In this document: in pieces, positions 32,714-40,296 of the stretch
How positions within the stretch are numbered: position 1 is the stretch's first letter
Layout of the letters: each line of letters starts with the position of its first letter
NCBI GenBank assembly: GCA_025359905.1
Contig: JANYDF010000102.1
Location: forward strand, 1 to 40,439
Direction: 5' to 3'
Source of the DNA: Rhodospirillales bacterium
Lineage (GTDB): Bacteria; Pseudomonadota; Alphaproteobacteria; Acetobacterales; Acetobacteraceae
Length of the DNA stretch: 40,439 nucleotides
Program-made: the position numbers and the translations under genes
Notes under the pieces: model-generated
The model's input: only the letters and a program-made list of their open reading frames with translations
Databases searched by the model: none
What the model was told of the DNA's origin: nothing

Positions 32714-32814
32714 TGCTGGTCTCCTGGTATCCGGCTTGCCGCAGCGGTTGTGTGAGCCAAATCTTGGCCTCACCAAATGCCCAGCCCGGATAGTTCGTTG
32801 CCCTTGCGGCGATA

Positions 32815-32829
32815 TGCTGCACTGCACAA
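32815..32829. promoter_or_regulatory. PhaR-like operator, downstream site
   Basis: TGCTGCACTGCACAA overlaps the expected transcription start of the phasin promoter. Read on the minus strand it starts TTGTGCAGTGCA, sharing that form with the upstream site. PhaR sites in Rhodobacter and Paracoccus are also TGC-rich dyads upstream of phasin genes. Confidence 0.5.
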
Positions 32830-32833
32830 CACC

Positions 32834-32862
32834 TAATTAATAGGCAGATGCTCGCCGGTCAA
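32834..32862 (-). promoter_or_regulatory. Likely sigma-70-type phasin promoter
   Basis: On the minus strand TTGACC (32857-32862) is followed after 17 bases by TAATTA (32834-32839). Spacing and both hexamers are good for a housekeeping promoter in a G+C-rich genome, and transcription would start near 32827, about 114 bp before the phasin ATG. Confidence 0.6.
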
Positions 32863-32868
32863 GCGTTT

Positions 32869-32883
32869 TTGTGCGGTGCACAA
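32869..32883. promoter_or_regulatory. PhaR-like operator, upstream site
   Basis: TTGTGCGGTGCACAA has perfect 6-bp arms around GGT. It lies just upstream of the -35 and shares TTGTGC-x-GTGCA with the downstream site. The two centres are 54 bp apart. Confidence 0.55.
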
Positions 32884-32923
32884 TTTACGTTTCGCGACAC
32901 GGAAGTGCATTCCACCGCCCCGC

Positions 32924-32947
32924 GTTCAGCGCTAGCATGGGCTGAAC
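32924..32947. promoter_or_regulatory. Inverted repeat between phasin and carboxypeptidase genes
   Basis: GTTCAGC (32924-32930) and GCTGAAC (32941-32947) are perfect arms with a ten-base spacer, 111 bp upstream of the carboxypeptidase start. Possibly an operator for that gene. Apart from this and the phasin signals, the 344 bp divergent gap (32714-33057) shows only AAGGA before the carboxypeptidase ATG. Confidence 0.3.
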
Positions 32948-33057
32948 AGCGGCCGTTAACCCTTTCAAAATGACCGGTTTAGCGCCGCGAACGGACTGGA
33001 CAGCGCACGGGCCGGGCCGCTAATGACGTGGGCGGCGGTGCCGCAGAAGGATAGCAC

Positions 33058-34248
33058 ATGATCGGATCGCGCGGCTGGTGTCACGCAAGCGTCATAGCTG
33101 CGTGGCGGGCCGTTGCCCTGGCGCTTCCGGCCATGCTCGTCACTTGCTTGCTGATGACGTCTGCGGCCCGCGCCCAAATCGGCTCAGACCGATACAGCTC
33201 CATCGTGATGGATGCCGCCACCGGCAATGTGCTGATCGCGGTCAGCCCGGATGAGCCGCGTTACCCCGCCAGCCTGACCAAGATGATGACGCTGTATATG
33301 GCGTTCGAGGCATTGCGCGACCGGCGGCTGTCGCGCGATCAGTTGGTGCCAGTGTCCACGCACGCCGCTGCAATGTCGCCATCCAAACTTGGCCTGATGC
33401 CCGGCACCAAGCTCACGGTGGAGCAGGCGATTCTTGGCTTGGTCACCAAGTCGGCGAATGACGCGGCAGCCGCCCTGGGCGAATTGCTCGGCGGCGACGA
33501 GGAGCGGTTCGCGCAGATGATGACACTGCGGGCCCGCGCGTTGGGCATGAGCCGCAGCGAATTCCGCAACGCCTCGGGCTTGCCGGACGCCTCGCAAGTC
33601 AGCACCGCACGCGATCTGGCGGTGCTGGCGCGGCACTTGGTGCAGGATTTTCCGGCCGAGTACCGCTATTTCAGCGTGCCGTCGTTCACGTTCCATGGCC
33701 GGGTGATCCCGAACCACGACCATCTGCTGCAAAGCTATCCGGGCGCCGACGGGCTCAAGACCGGATATACCGAGGCGTCCGGCTTCAATCTCGTCACCTC
33801 GGCAGTGCGCTCGGATGTGCGGTTGATCGGCGTGGTCATCGGCGCTGCCCACCCAGGCCAGCGCGATCAACACATGGCCGCCCTTTTGGACCGTGGCTTC
33901 GAGCAAATGAACGTGGCCAGCGTGCCGCGCCGCGAAATGGCCAGCATCCCCTCCGACCCTGCGCCGCGCGCGACCATCCGGGCGCGCGCCGCGAGCCGCT
34001 GGGCGGTGCAACTCGGCGTATTCTCCAGCGAATCGGCCGCGCGCGCCGCCGCCGATCTTGCTCGCCGCGGTGCCGATACCGGCGATATCCGAATCGATTC
34101 GGTTACGCTGCGCGGACGCACCAGTTATCGCGCCACGCTGACCGGCTTGACGCAGCCGGACGTGCGGGCCGCCTGCGCCGCCGTGTCGCGCCGCCACATC
34201 GCCTGCGTGCCGCTGCGGCCAGAGGGCGGGCAACTCGCCAGCCGCTAA
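33058..34248 (+). CDS. D-alanyl-D-alanine carboxypeptidase with SPOR-like C-terminus
   Basis: The 396-residue protein is a class A-type low-molecular-weight penicillin-binding protein (peptidase S11). An N-terminal signal/anchor (about residues 15-40) leads to the periplasm. The three active-site motifs are intact: SLTK (Ser72-Lys75), SAN (132-134) and KTG (234-236). The C-terminal 80 residues (from SRWAVQLGVFSSESAAR to the end) match a SPOR domain, which binds denuded peptidoglycan at division sites. It trims the terminal D-Ala of cell-wall peptides. AAGGA lies before ATG 33058. It diverges from the phasin gene and precedes map by 138 bp. Confidence 0.93.
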   Translation: MIGSRGWCHASVIAAWRAVALALPAMLVTCLLMTSAARAQIGSDRYSSIVMDAATGNVLIAVSPDEPRYPASLTKMMTLYMAFEALRDRRLSRDQLVPVSTHAAAMSPSKLGLMPGTKLTVEQAILGLVTKSANDAAAALGELLGGDEERFAQMMTLRARALGMSRSEFRNASGLPDASQVSTARDLAVLARHLVQDFPAEYRYFSVPSFTFHGRVIPNHDHLLQSYPGADGLKTGYTEASGFNLVTSAVRSDVRLIGVVIGAAHPGQRDQHMAALLDRGFEQMNVASVPRREMASIPSDPAPRATIRARAASRWAVQLGVFSSESAARAAADLARRGADTGDIRIDSVTLRGRTSYRATLTGLTQPDVRAACAAVSRRHIACVPLRPEGGQLASR

Positions 34249-34386
34249 CCCGCGCGCTGTCATCACAAGTCTGCTTGACACGCGGGGCAGCGCCGCCCTT
34301 GCACCCGCGCGCCGGGTTGCGCATTTTGGTGGATTAAAGTCAGACCCTCTGCCCAGCCGGGCGGGATGGGCAGCGGAGCGTATTCT

Positions 34387-35190
34387 ATGGACGGCGGAGC
34401 CGAAGCGCGGCGGATCACCATTCACCGGCCGGAGGATTTCGCGGGCATGCGCGCCGCGGGCCGCCTCGCCGCCGAAACCCTCGACATGATCGGCCTGCAC
34501 GTGGTGCCTGGGGTCAGCACTGGCGCGCTCGACCGGCTGTGCCACGATTTCATCGTCCGTGCCGGTGCCATCCCGGCCCCGCTGAACTATCGCGGCTTCC
34601 CCAAGTCGATCTGCACGTCGATCAATCATGTGGTCTGTCACGGCATTCCGGGCGAGCGGAAGCTGGACCCGGGCGATGTGCTGAATATCGACATCACCGT
34701 GATCCTGAACGGCTGGCACGGCGACAGCAGCCGGATGTATTGCGCCGGGCCGCCATCGACCAAGGCGCGCAATCTGATCGATGTGACCTACGAATCGCTA
34801 CAGCGCGGGCTGCGCGCGGTGCGGCCGGGGGCCACGCTTGGCGATATCGGCCACGCCATCCAAAGCTACGTGGAAGCCAACCGCTTCAGCGTGGTGCGGG
34901 ATTTCTGCGGCCATGGCATCGGGCGGCGCTTCCATGAGCCGCCGAACGTGCTGCATTTCGGCCGCGCCGGCGACGGACCGGTGCTGAAACCAGGGATGTT
35001 TTTCACCATCGAGCCGATGGTCAACGCCGGCCGCCCCGAAGTGAAGGTGCTCGACGACGGCTGGACCGCCGTGACCCGGGACCGCAGCCTGTCGGCCCAG
35101 TTCGAGCATATGGTGGGCGTGACCGAGACCGGCGTGGAAGTCTTCACGTTGTCGCCCGCCGGGGCCGATAAGCCGCCGTACCCGGTCTGA
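34387..35190 (+). CDS. map: Methionine aminopeptidase, type I
   Basis: The 267-residue enzyme removes the N-terminal methionine from new proteins in the cytoplasm. All five metal ligands are visible: Asp102 and Asp113 (in NIDITVILNGWHGDSSR), His176 (in FCGHGIGRRFHEPP), Glu209 (in FTIEPMV) and Glu240 (in AQFEHMV), with His85 in VVCHGIP lining the active site. ATG 34387 is chosen because GGAG lies eight bases upstream; ATG 34366 in the same frame has no such site. It is followed after five bases by a thioesterase gene. Confidence 0.93.
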   Translation: MDGGAEARRITIHRPEDFAGMRAAGRLAAETLDMIGLHVVPGVSTGALDRLCHDFIVRAGAIPAPLNYRGFPKSICTSINHVVCHGIPGERKLDPGDVLNIDITVILNGWHGDSSRMYCAGPPSTKARNLIDVTYESLQRGLRAVRPGATLGDIGHAIQSYVEANRFSVVRDFCGHGIGRRFHEPPNVLHFGRAGDGPVLKPGMFFTIEPMVNAGRPEVKVLDDGWTAVTRDRSLSAQFEHMVGVTETGVEVFTLSPAGADKPPYPV

Positions 35191-35195
35191 CGCCG

Positions 35196-35606
35196 ATGGG
35201 ATCGCCGTTCGTCACCACGCAGCGTTTGCGGTTCTGCGACGCCGACATGGTCGGCCACGTCAACAACGCCGTGTATGCGGTGATGTACGAGGCCGGGCGC
35301 ACCGAGTTGCTGCATCGGCACGGATTACTGACCGCAGACTATGGCGTGGTGATCGTGCGGCTGGAAATCGACTTCGTGCGCGAGATGAACTGGCCGGGCG
35401 AGGTGCGGATCGAAACCGAGGTCGCCCGCTTCGGCACCAAGTCGCTGCATCTGCGCCAGCGCCTGCTGATGGACGGCGAGATCACCTCGCGCGCGCTATC
35501 GGTGCTCACGGCCATCGGGGTCGACACACGCCGCGCCATCCCGCTGCCCGCCGTTTGGCGCGAGACACTGGCGAATTATCAAACGATTGACGATACAATA
35601 ACGTAA
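35196..35606 (+). CDS. Acyl-CoA thioesterase (4HBT family)
   Basis: The 136-residue protein has the hotdog fold of the 4-hydroxybenzoyl-CoA thioesterase/YbgC group: RLRFCDADMVGHVNNAVYAVM (residues 10-30), where Asp and His/Asn of the DxxGHVNN motif lie in the active site, then VVIVRLEIDFVREMNWPGEV. These enzymes split acyl-CoA thioesters. It begins five bases after map, so it is likely co-transcribed. The acyl substrate is unknown. Confidence 0.9.
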   Translation: MGSPFVTTQRLRFCDADMVGHVNNAVYAVMYEAGRTELLHRHGLLTADYGVVIVRLEIDFVREMNWPGEVRIETEVARFGTKSLHLRQRLLMDGEITSRALSVLTAIGVDTRRAIPLPAVWRETLANYQTIDDTIT

Positions 35607-35645
35607 CCAGCTTTGCGGCGTCGGCCTAGCGTGGCAGCGTAGCGC

Positions 35646-36389
35646 ATGGCACGCAGCAAGCGCGGATTGGCCGAGGCCGAGCTTGGCCTGATCGAACCGC
35701 CGCCCGCGTCCGCCGCCCCGGCGGGGGCGGAGGGGCATCGGGCGCGGCTGCGGCAGCGGTTGCTGACCGCAGGGCCGGATTCGGTGGCAGATCATGAATT
35801 GCTCGAACTGGTGCTGTTCCTGGCCCTGCCGCGCCGGGACACCAAGCCAATTGCGCGCGACCTGATTGCCCGCTTCGGCAGTTTTGCCAATGCGATTGCC
35901 GCATCGCTGAACGATCTGCGCAATGTCGAAGGCATGGGCGACGCCGGGGCGGCGGCGCTAAAAACCATTCAGGCCGCTGCACTTCGGCTGGCCCGCGCCG
36001 AGGTGATCGATCAACCGGTACTCAATAACTGGGATCGGCTGATGGGCTATTTGAACGCGGTGCTGGCGCGCGAGCGGATCGAGCATTTCCGCATCCTGTT
36101 CCTCGACAACCGCAATCGCCTGCTGGCCGACGAGGCGCAGACGCGCGGCACGGTGAACCATACGCCAGTGTATCCGCGCGAGGTGGTCAAGCGGGCGCTG
36201 GAATTGCACGCGACCGCGATAATTCTAGTACATAATCATCCCAGTGGCGATCCAACCCCATCGCCCGACGACGTGGCGATGACCCAGGAAATCCGCCAAG
36301 CGGCGCGGGCCCTGTCCATCGTGCTGCACGATCACGTCATTGTCGGCAACGGCCGCTGGACCAGCTTCCGCCAGGAGGGTTTGCTTTAA
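35646..36389 (+). CDS. radC: RadC family JAB domain protein
   Basis: The 247-residue protein has a helix-hairpin-helix part (about residues 45-115, with NVEGMGDAGAAALKTI) and a JAMM/MPN+ metal site: RILFLDNRNRLLADE, then LVHNHPSGDPTPSPDD with His196, His198 and Asp209. RadC was once linked to DNA repair; its actual biochemical role is unsettled. ATG 35646 is 39 bp after the thioesterase gene. Its TAA shares four bases with the stop of the DMT exporter on the other strand. Confidence 0.93.
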   Translation: MARSKRGLAEAELGLIEPPPASAAPAGAEGHRARLRQRLLTAGPDSVADHELLELVLFLALPRRDTKPIARDLIARFGSFANAIAASLNDLRNVEGMGDAGAAALKTIQAAALRLARAEVIDQPVLNNWDRLMGYLNAVLARERIEHFRILFLDNRNRLLADEAQTRGTVNHTPVYPREVVKRALELHATAIILVHNHPSGDPTPSPDDVAMTQEIRQAARALSIVLHDHVIVGNGRWTSFRQEGLL

Positions 36390-37282
36390 GCTGGCCGCTC
36401 CCGCCGCGTGCCGGCGTAGATAATGGTGAGCCCGCTGGCCACCACGATGGCGGCGCCGACGAACACCCACACATCCGGCACCTCGTTGAACACGAAGTAG
36501 CCGATGGCGGTGGTGCCGATCAGCAGCGTGTAATCGAGCGGCGCCACCGTCGCGGCTGGGGCGTTGCGATAGGCGGCGGTGACCAGCATGTTGGCGGTGC
36601 CGCCAACCGTGCCCATCACCGCGAGCCACGCCAGTTGCGCCCCGCTCGGCCAGACCCAGCCGAACGGGATGAAACACAGCCCGGTGACGATGCTGCTGAT
36701 CGCCAGAATGAACGAGGTCGCCGCCGTGCTCTCGGTGGCGCCGAGGCGGCGCACCAGGATCAGGCCGACCGCGTAGAACAATGTGGCGCCCAGCGCGACG
36801 GCGGCGGCGAGGCCGAACACGCCGGTGCCGGGCCGGGTGATCACCAGCACGCCGGCGAACCCGGCCAGCACCGCGATCCAGCGTTTGCGGTCAACATGTT
36901 CGCCCAGCAGCTTGCCGGAAAACACCGTCACCAGCACCGGGGCGGCGAACGAAATGGCCACCACGTCGGCCAGCTTCATGTGGCCGAACGCGTAGATGAA
37001 ACCGCCGAGCGAGATGGTGGATAGCGCCGAGCGCCACAGATGCGCGGTCAATCGTTTGGTGCGCATCGCCCGAAAGCCGCCGTTGCGCGACACCACCAGC
37101 AGAATCGGCGGCAGCGCGAACACCCAGCGGAACAGGAAGACCTGCATCACCGGCAGTTCGGACGCCATCTTCTTCAGCAACGAGTCCATGACGGTGAACG
37201 CCAGTACCGCCAGCATAGCCTGCACCACGCCGCGCCGGACGTTGTGCGGCCGGGATATGCCCGGGGCGGCGGCGGTCGTCAT
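36386..37282 (-). CDS. DMT superfamily (EamA) exporter
   Basis: The 298-residue membrane protein has ten predicted spans as two EamA repeats. Landmarks are VVQAMLAVLAFTVMDSLLKK and VMQVFLFRWVFALPPILLVV in the first repeat and ALGATLFYAVGLILVRRLGATES at the start of the second. DMT proteins of this type export amino acids or other small metabolites; the substrate is not evident. It converges with radC, and the stops overlap (TTAA at 36386-36389). Confidence 0.88.
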   Translation of the reverse strand: MTTAAAPGISRPHNVRRGVVQAMLAVLAFTVMDSLLKKMASELPVMQVFLFRWVFALPPILLVVSRNGGFRAMRTKRLTAHLWRSALSTISLGGFIYAFGHMKLADVVAISFAAPVLVTVFSGKLLGEHVDRKRWIAVLAGFAGVLVITRPGTGVFGLAAAVALGATLFYAVGLILVRRLGATESTAATSFILAISSIVTGLCFIPFGWVWPSGAQLAWLAVMGTVGGTANMLVTAAYRNAPAATVAPLDYTLLIGTTAIGYFVFNEVPDVWVFVGAAIVVASGLTIIYAGTRRERPA

Positions 37283-37420
37283 GGGCCTGTTGCCTCCCGA
37301 TGCGGTGGATTTTCCAGCCTCAATAGGCCATCCACGGCAACGGCAGGCGCGGCCCTATGACAGCGCAGCAGCCGGACGAAATCCCTACCGGCGGATGCCC
37401 AGGCGTGGCATCCTGCCCGC

Positions 37421-37897
37421 ATGGAACGCCGTGTTTTGATTGCCGGGCTGACCGCCGCCGTGGCCTTGCCGGCCGCCGTGCGGGCGGCAGCCGCGAATGT
37501 GGCGGAGGCATTTGCCGCAGCACTGACCGCGCACGACATATCGGCCTTCGCCGCATTGTTCGCCGAAGAATACGCCCAGCACCAAAGCAGCGCCGCGGCA
37601 CCGCCGCCAGTGCCAGGCAAAACCGCCAAACAAGCGACCGTGGACTACTTCGCCGCCCGGCTGGCCGGATTGCCCGACCTTGCCGTGACCGCCAGCCCCG
37701 TCGTGGTTGGCGGCGACATGGTGGCGGCGAACTTCACTTATACCGGCACCCATGCCGCGCCGTATTTCGGCATCCCGCCCAGCGGCAAACGCATCACGTT
37801 CAATAGCTGCGACATCTTGCAGGTGCGCGACGGGTTGATCGTGGCGCATTGGGGGGCAGCCGACATCGCCGGACTGCTCAAGCAATTGCACGGCTGA
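37421..37897 (+). CDS. Exported SnoaL-like (NTF2 fold) protein
   Basis: The 158-residue protein starts with a signal-like MERRVLIAGLTAAVALPAAVRAAA and continues as a small SnoaL/ester-cyclase-like domain: VAEAFAAALTAHDISAFAALF, DYFAARLAGLPDLAVTASP, VAANFTYTGTHAAPYFGIPP and the closing CDILQVRDGLIVAHWGAAD. The fold is common for isomerases, dehydratases and orphan binding proteins; no catalytic assignment is possible. The final TGA overlaps the first unit of a tandem repeat. Confidence 0.82.
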   Translation: MERRVLIAGLTAAVALPAAVRAAAANVAEAFAAALTAHDISAFAALFAEEYAQHQSSAAAPPPVPGKTAKQATVDYFAARLAGLPDLAVTASPVVVGGDMVAANFTYTGTHAAPYFGIPPSGKRITFNSCDILQVRDGLIVAHWGAADIAGLLKQLHG

Positions 37898-37947
37898 CCG
37901 GGATCAGCGACCGGGATCAGCGACCGGTCTCAGCAACCGGTCTCAGC
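37896..37947. repeat. Four tandem 13-bp repeats
   Basis: Units start at 37896, 37909, 37922 and 37935. Units one and two are identical (GACCGGGATCAGC); units three and four read GACCGGTCTCAGC and AACCGGTCTCAGC. The array spans the whole junction of two convergent genes, from the stop of the SnoaL-like gene to the stop of the TerC gene, both of which lie in or at it. Confidence 0.85.
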
Positions 37948-38545
37948 CGGGCATTACATGTCCGGCCACATCCCAGCCGCCCTTCCAGATCAGTTGCAGC
38001 GCCACGAACAGCACCACCAGCAGCCCAATCCAGGCGATCCAGCGGTACCGTAACAGCAACCTTGCCACCAGATCGGCAGCGACACCCATCAGCACCACCG
38101 ACAGCGCCAGCCCGGTGACCAGCACCCAAAGATGGCCTTCGGACGCTCCGGCAACCGCCAGCACGTTGTCCAGGCTCATCGACAAATCGGCCAGCACGAT
38201 TTGCACCATCGCCGCCGCCAGCGTTTTTGGCGCCGAAATCTCGTGGCCCGGCGTGCCGGTGCGCCGCAGTTCGCGGTACATTTTCCAGCACACCCACAGC
38301 AGCAGCAGCCCGCCCGCCAGCAGCAGCCCGACGATGGCGAGCAGTTGCAGTGTCACCGCGCCGAGCGCGATCCGCAGCAGTGCTGCGCCAAAGATGCCGG
38401 CCATGATCGCCTTGCGCCGCTGGTGCTTCGGCAGGCCGGTGACCGCAAGACCAACCACCACGGCGTTGTCGCCTGCCAGCGTGAGGTCGATCAGGATCAC
38501 TTGCAGCAGCGCTGCAAGCTCGTCCCACATTACTCCATGCGGCAT
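37943..38545 (-). CDS. TerC family membrane protein (YjbE type)
   Basis: The 200-residue protein has about six or seven membrane spans and the two repeated TerC signatures: LIDLTLAGDNAVVVGLA (residues 18-34) and VLADLSMSLDNVLAVAGASEGH, whose acidic residues probably bind metal. Relatives act in metal (such as manganese) export or in loading exported metalloproteins. No yybP-ykoY manganese riboswitch was recognised in the 86 bp upstream. TAAGGA precedes the ATG. Confidence 0.9.
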   Translation of the reverse strand: MPHGVMWDELAALLQVILIDLTLAGDNAVVVGLAVTGLPKHQRRKAIMAGIFGAALLRIALGAVTLQLLAIVGLLLAGGLLLLWVCWKMYRELRRTGTPGHEISAPKTLAAAMVQIVLADLSMSLDNVLAVAGASEGHLWVLVTGLALSVVLMGVAADLVARLLLRYRWIAWIGLLVVLFVALQLIWKGGWDVAGHVMPG

Positions 38546-38631
38546 GCGTCGTCCTTACCTGCGGCCTCGCCGGTTGCGAGGGTGAACCCGGCCGCCGTAG
38601 ATGGGCGCGCCCGCGACATATTGGAACTACC

Positions 38632-39966
38632 ATGCTCACTCGCTACTCCCGCCCGGCGATGACCGCGATTTGGGCCCCAGAAAATCGCTACCGGATTTGG
38701 TTCGAGATCGAGGCGCTGGCCGCCGAGGCGATGGCGCTATACGGCGACGTGCCCGCCGAATCGGCCCGCGCCATCCGCGAAAAGGGCGGTGCCAAGCTGG
38801 CCGCCATCGGTCCGGCCGATGTCGCCCGCATCGACGAGATCGAGCGCGAGACCCGTCACGACGTGATCGCGTTTCTGACCTGGCTGGCTGAGGGGATCGG
38901 CCCGGACAGCCGTTTCGTGCATCTCGGCCTGACCAGCAGCGACGTGCTGGACACCACACTGTCGGTGCAGCTGACCCAGGCCGCCGATCTGCTGATCGCC
39001 GATATCGACGATTTGCTTGCTGCGCTGAAGGCGCGCGCAATGGAGCACAAGCACACGCTGACCATCGGGCGCAGCCACGCCATCCATGCCGAGCCGACCA
39101 GCTTTGGCATCAAGCTGGCCGGGCACTACGCCGAATTCGCCCGCAACCGGCAGCGGCTGGTCAATGCGCGCGCCGAGATCGCCGTGGCGGCGCTGAGCGG
39201 CGCGGTGGGCACGTTCGCCCACGTCGATCCGCGTGTGGAGGAATTCGTCGCCGCCAAGCTCGGCTTGTCGGTCGAGCCGGTGTCCACCCAGGTGATCCCG
39301 CGCGACCGTCACGCGGCATTTTTCTGCGCGCTCGGCGTGGTGGCCAGCGGCATCGAGCGGCTGGCGACTGAAGTGCGGCATTTGCAGCGCAGCGAAGTGC
39401 GCGAGGCGGAGGAATTCTTCCATCCGGGGCAAAAAGGCTCCTCGGCGATGCCGCACAAGCGCAACCCGGTGCTGAGCGAGAACCTCACCGGCCTCGCCCG
39501 CATTGTGCGGTCCGCCGTGACCCCGGCGCTGGAAAACGTGACGCTGTGGCACGAGCGCGACATCAGCCACTCGTCGGTCGAACGCGCCATCGGGCCCGAC
39601 TCCACCGTGACGCTGGATTTCGCGCTGGCCCGGCTGGCCGGGATGATGAAGACGCTGGTGGTTTATCCCGAGCGGATGGCGGTCAATCTGGAATCGCTCG
39701 GCGGTGTGGTGCATTCCGGCGAAGTGCTGCTGGCGCTGGCCCGCGCAGGAATTCTGCGCGAGGACGCCTACAGGATCGTGCAACGCAACGCGATGGCGAC
39801 CTGGACCAAGCTCGGCACCGCCGAAGGCCGCAGCTTCCGCGAAAATCTGGACGCCGATCCGGAGGTAGCCGGGCGAGTCGCGCCAGAATTGCTGGATGCG
39901 GCGATGGATGCGCGGATGCACCTGAAGCACGTCGATGCGATTTTCGCCCGGGTGTTCGGGGCGTAA
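38632..39966 (+). CDS. purB: Adenylosuccinate lyase
   Basis: The 444-residue enzyme acts twice in purine synthesis, splitting SAICAR and adenylosuccinate to release fumarate. The superfamily signature GSSAMPHKRNP lies at 269-279, with TIGRSHAIHAEPTSFG (His149) and LGLTSSDVLDTTLS (98-111) as active-site parts. Size fits the family. It diverges from the TerC gene and stands alone; the gap before it shows no purine-type riboswitch. Confidence 0.96.
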   Translation: MLTRYSRPAMTAIWAPENRYRIWFEIEALAAEAMALYGDVPAESARAIREKGGAKLAAIGPADVARIDEIERETRHDVIAFLTWLAEGIGPDSRFVHLGLTSSDVLDTTLSVQLTQAADLLIADIDDLLAALKARAMEHKHTLTIGRSHAIHAEPTSFGIKLAGHYAEFARNRQRLVNARAEIAVAALSGAVGTFAHVDPRVEEFVAAKLGLSVEPVSTQVIPRDRHAAFFCALGVVASGIERLATEVRHLQRSEVREAEEFFHPGQKGSSAMPHKRNPVLSENLTGLARIVRSAVTPALENVTLWHERDISHSSVERAIGPDSTVTLDFALARLAGMMKTLVVYPERMAVNLESLGGVVHSGEVLLALARAGILREDAYRIVQRNAMATWTKLGTAEGRSFRENLDADPEVAGRVAPELLDAAMDARMHLKHVDAIFARVFGA

Positions 39967-40032
39967 TCGGATTTGCGGCGGCGGGATGCGGTGGCGTACG
40001 CTGCCGCCCGCATCATTGCGCGGGAGGCTTCG

Positions 40033-40296
40033 ATGGATGGCATGACCGGCAAAGTTCAATTGTCGCTGCGCGTGCCGGCCGGGCTGGCCGACGAGTTCAC
40101 CCGCATCGCCGCCGCACTCGGCCGTGACCGGTCGTGGGTGATGCTGCGGGCGCTGCGGCTCTACCTTGAAGGCGAAGGCAGCGACGTGCTGCGCGATGCC
40201 GAGGGCCTGGCAGCTTTGGATCGTGGCGAAGGAGAGGATTTCGACGCGGTGATGGACGAAGCCGACGCCATTCTGGCGCTGGCCAAGCCGGGCTGA
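40033..40296 (+). CDS. Ribbon-helix-helix antitoxin
   Basis: The 87-residue protein begins with a ribbon-helix-helix DNA-binding domain (KVQLSLRVPAGLADEF, then RIAAALGRDRSWVMLRALRLYL), followed by an acidic tail that would wrap the toxin. Such proteins repress their own operon and neutralise RelE/ParE toxins. GGGAGG lies five bases before ATG 40033. Its TGA overlaps the ATG of the toxin (TGATG at 40294-40298). Confidence 0.85.
   Translation: MDGMTGKVQLSLRVPAGLADEFTRIAAALGRDRSWVMLRALRLYLEGEGSDVLRDAEGLAALDRGEGEDFDAVMDEADAILALAKPG

Noticed and set aside
32956-32968. TTAACC as a CtrA site before the carboxypeptidase gene
   Set aside because: Only one half-site is present; the second TTAA at the right spacing is missing.
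34275-34303. TTGACA as a promoter for map
   Set aside because: The -35 hexamer is perfect but no acceptable -10 lies 16-18 bases downstream.
38546-38631. Possible manganese riboswitch before the TerC gene
   Set aside because: The conserved yybP-ykoY core was not seen, and the gap of 86 bp is short for it.
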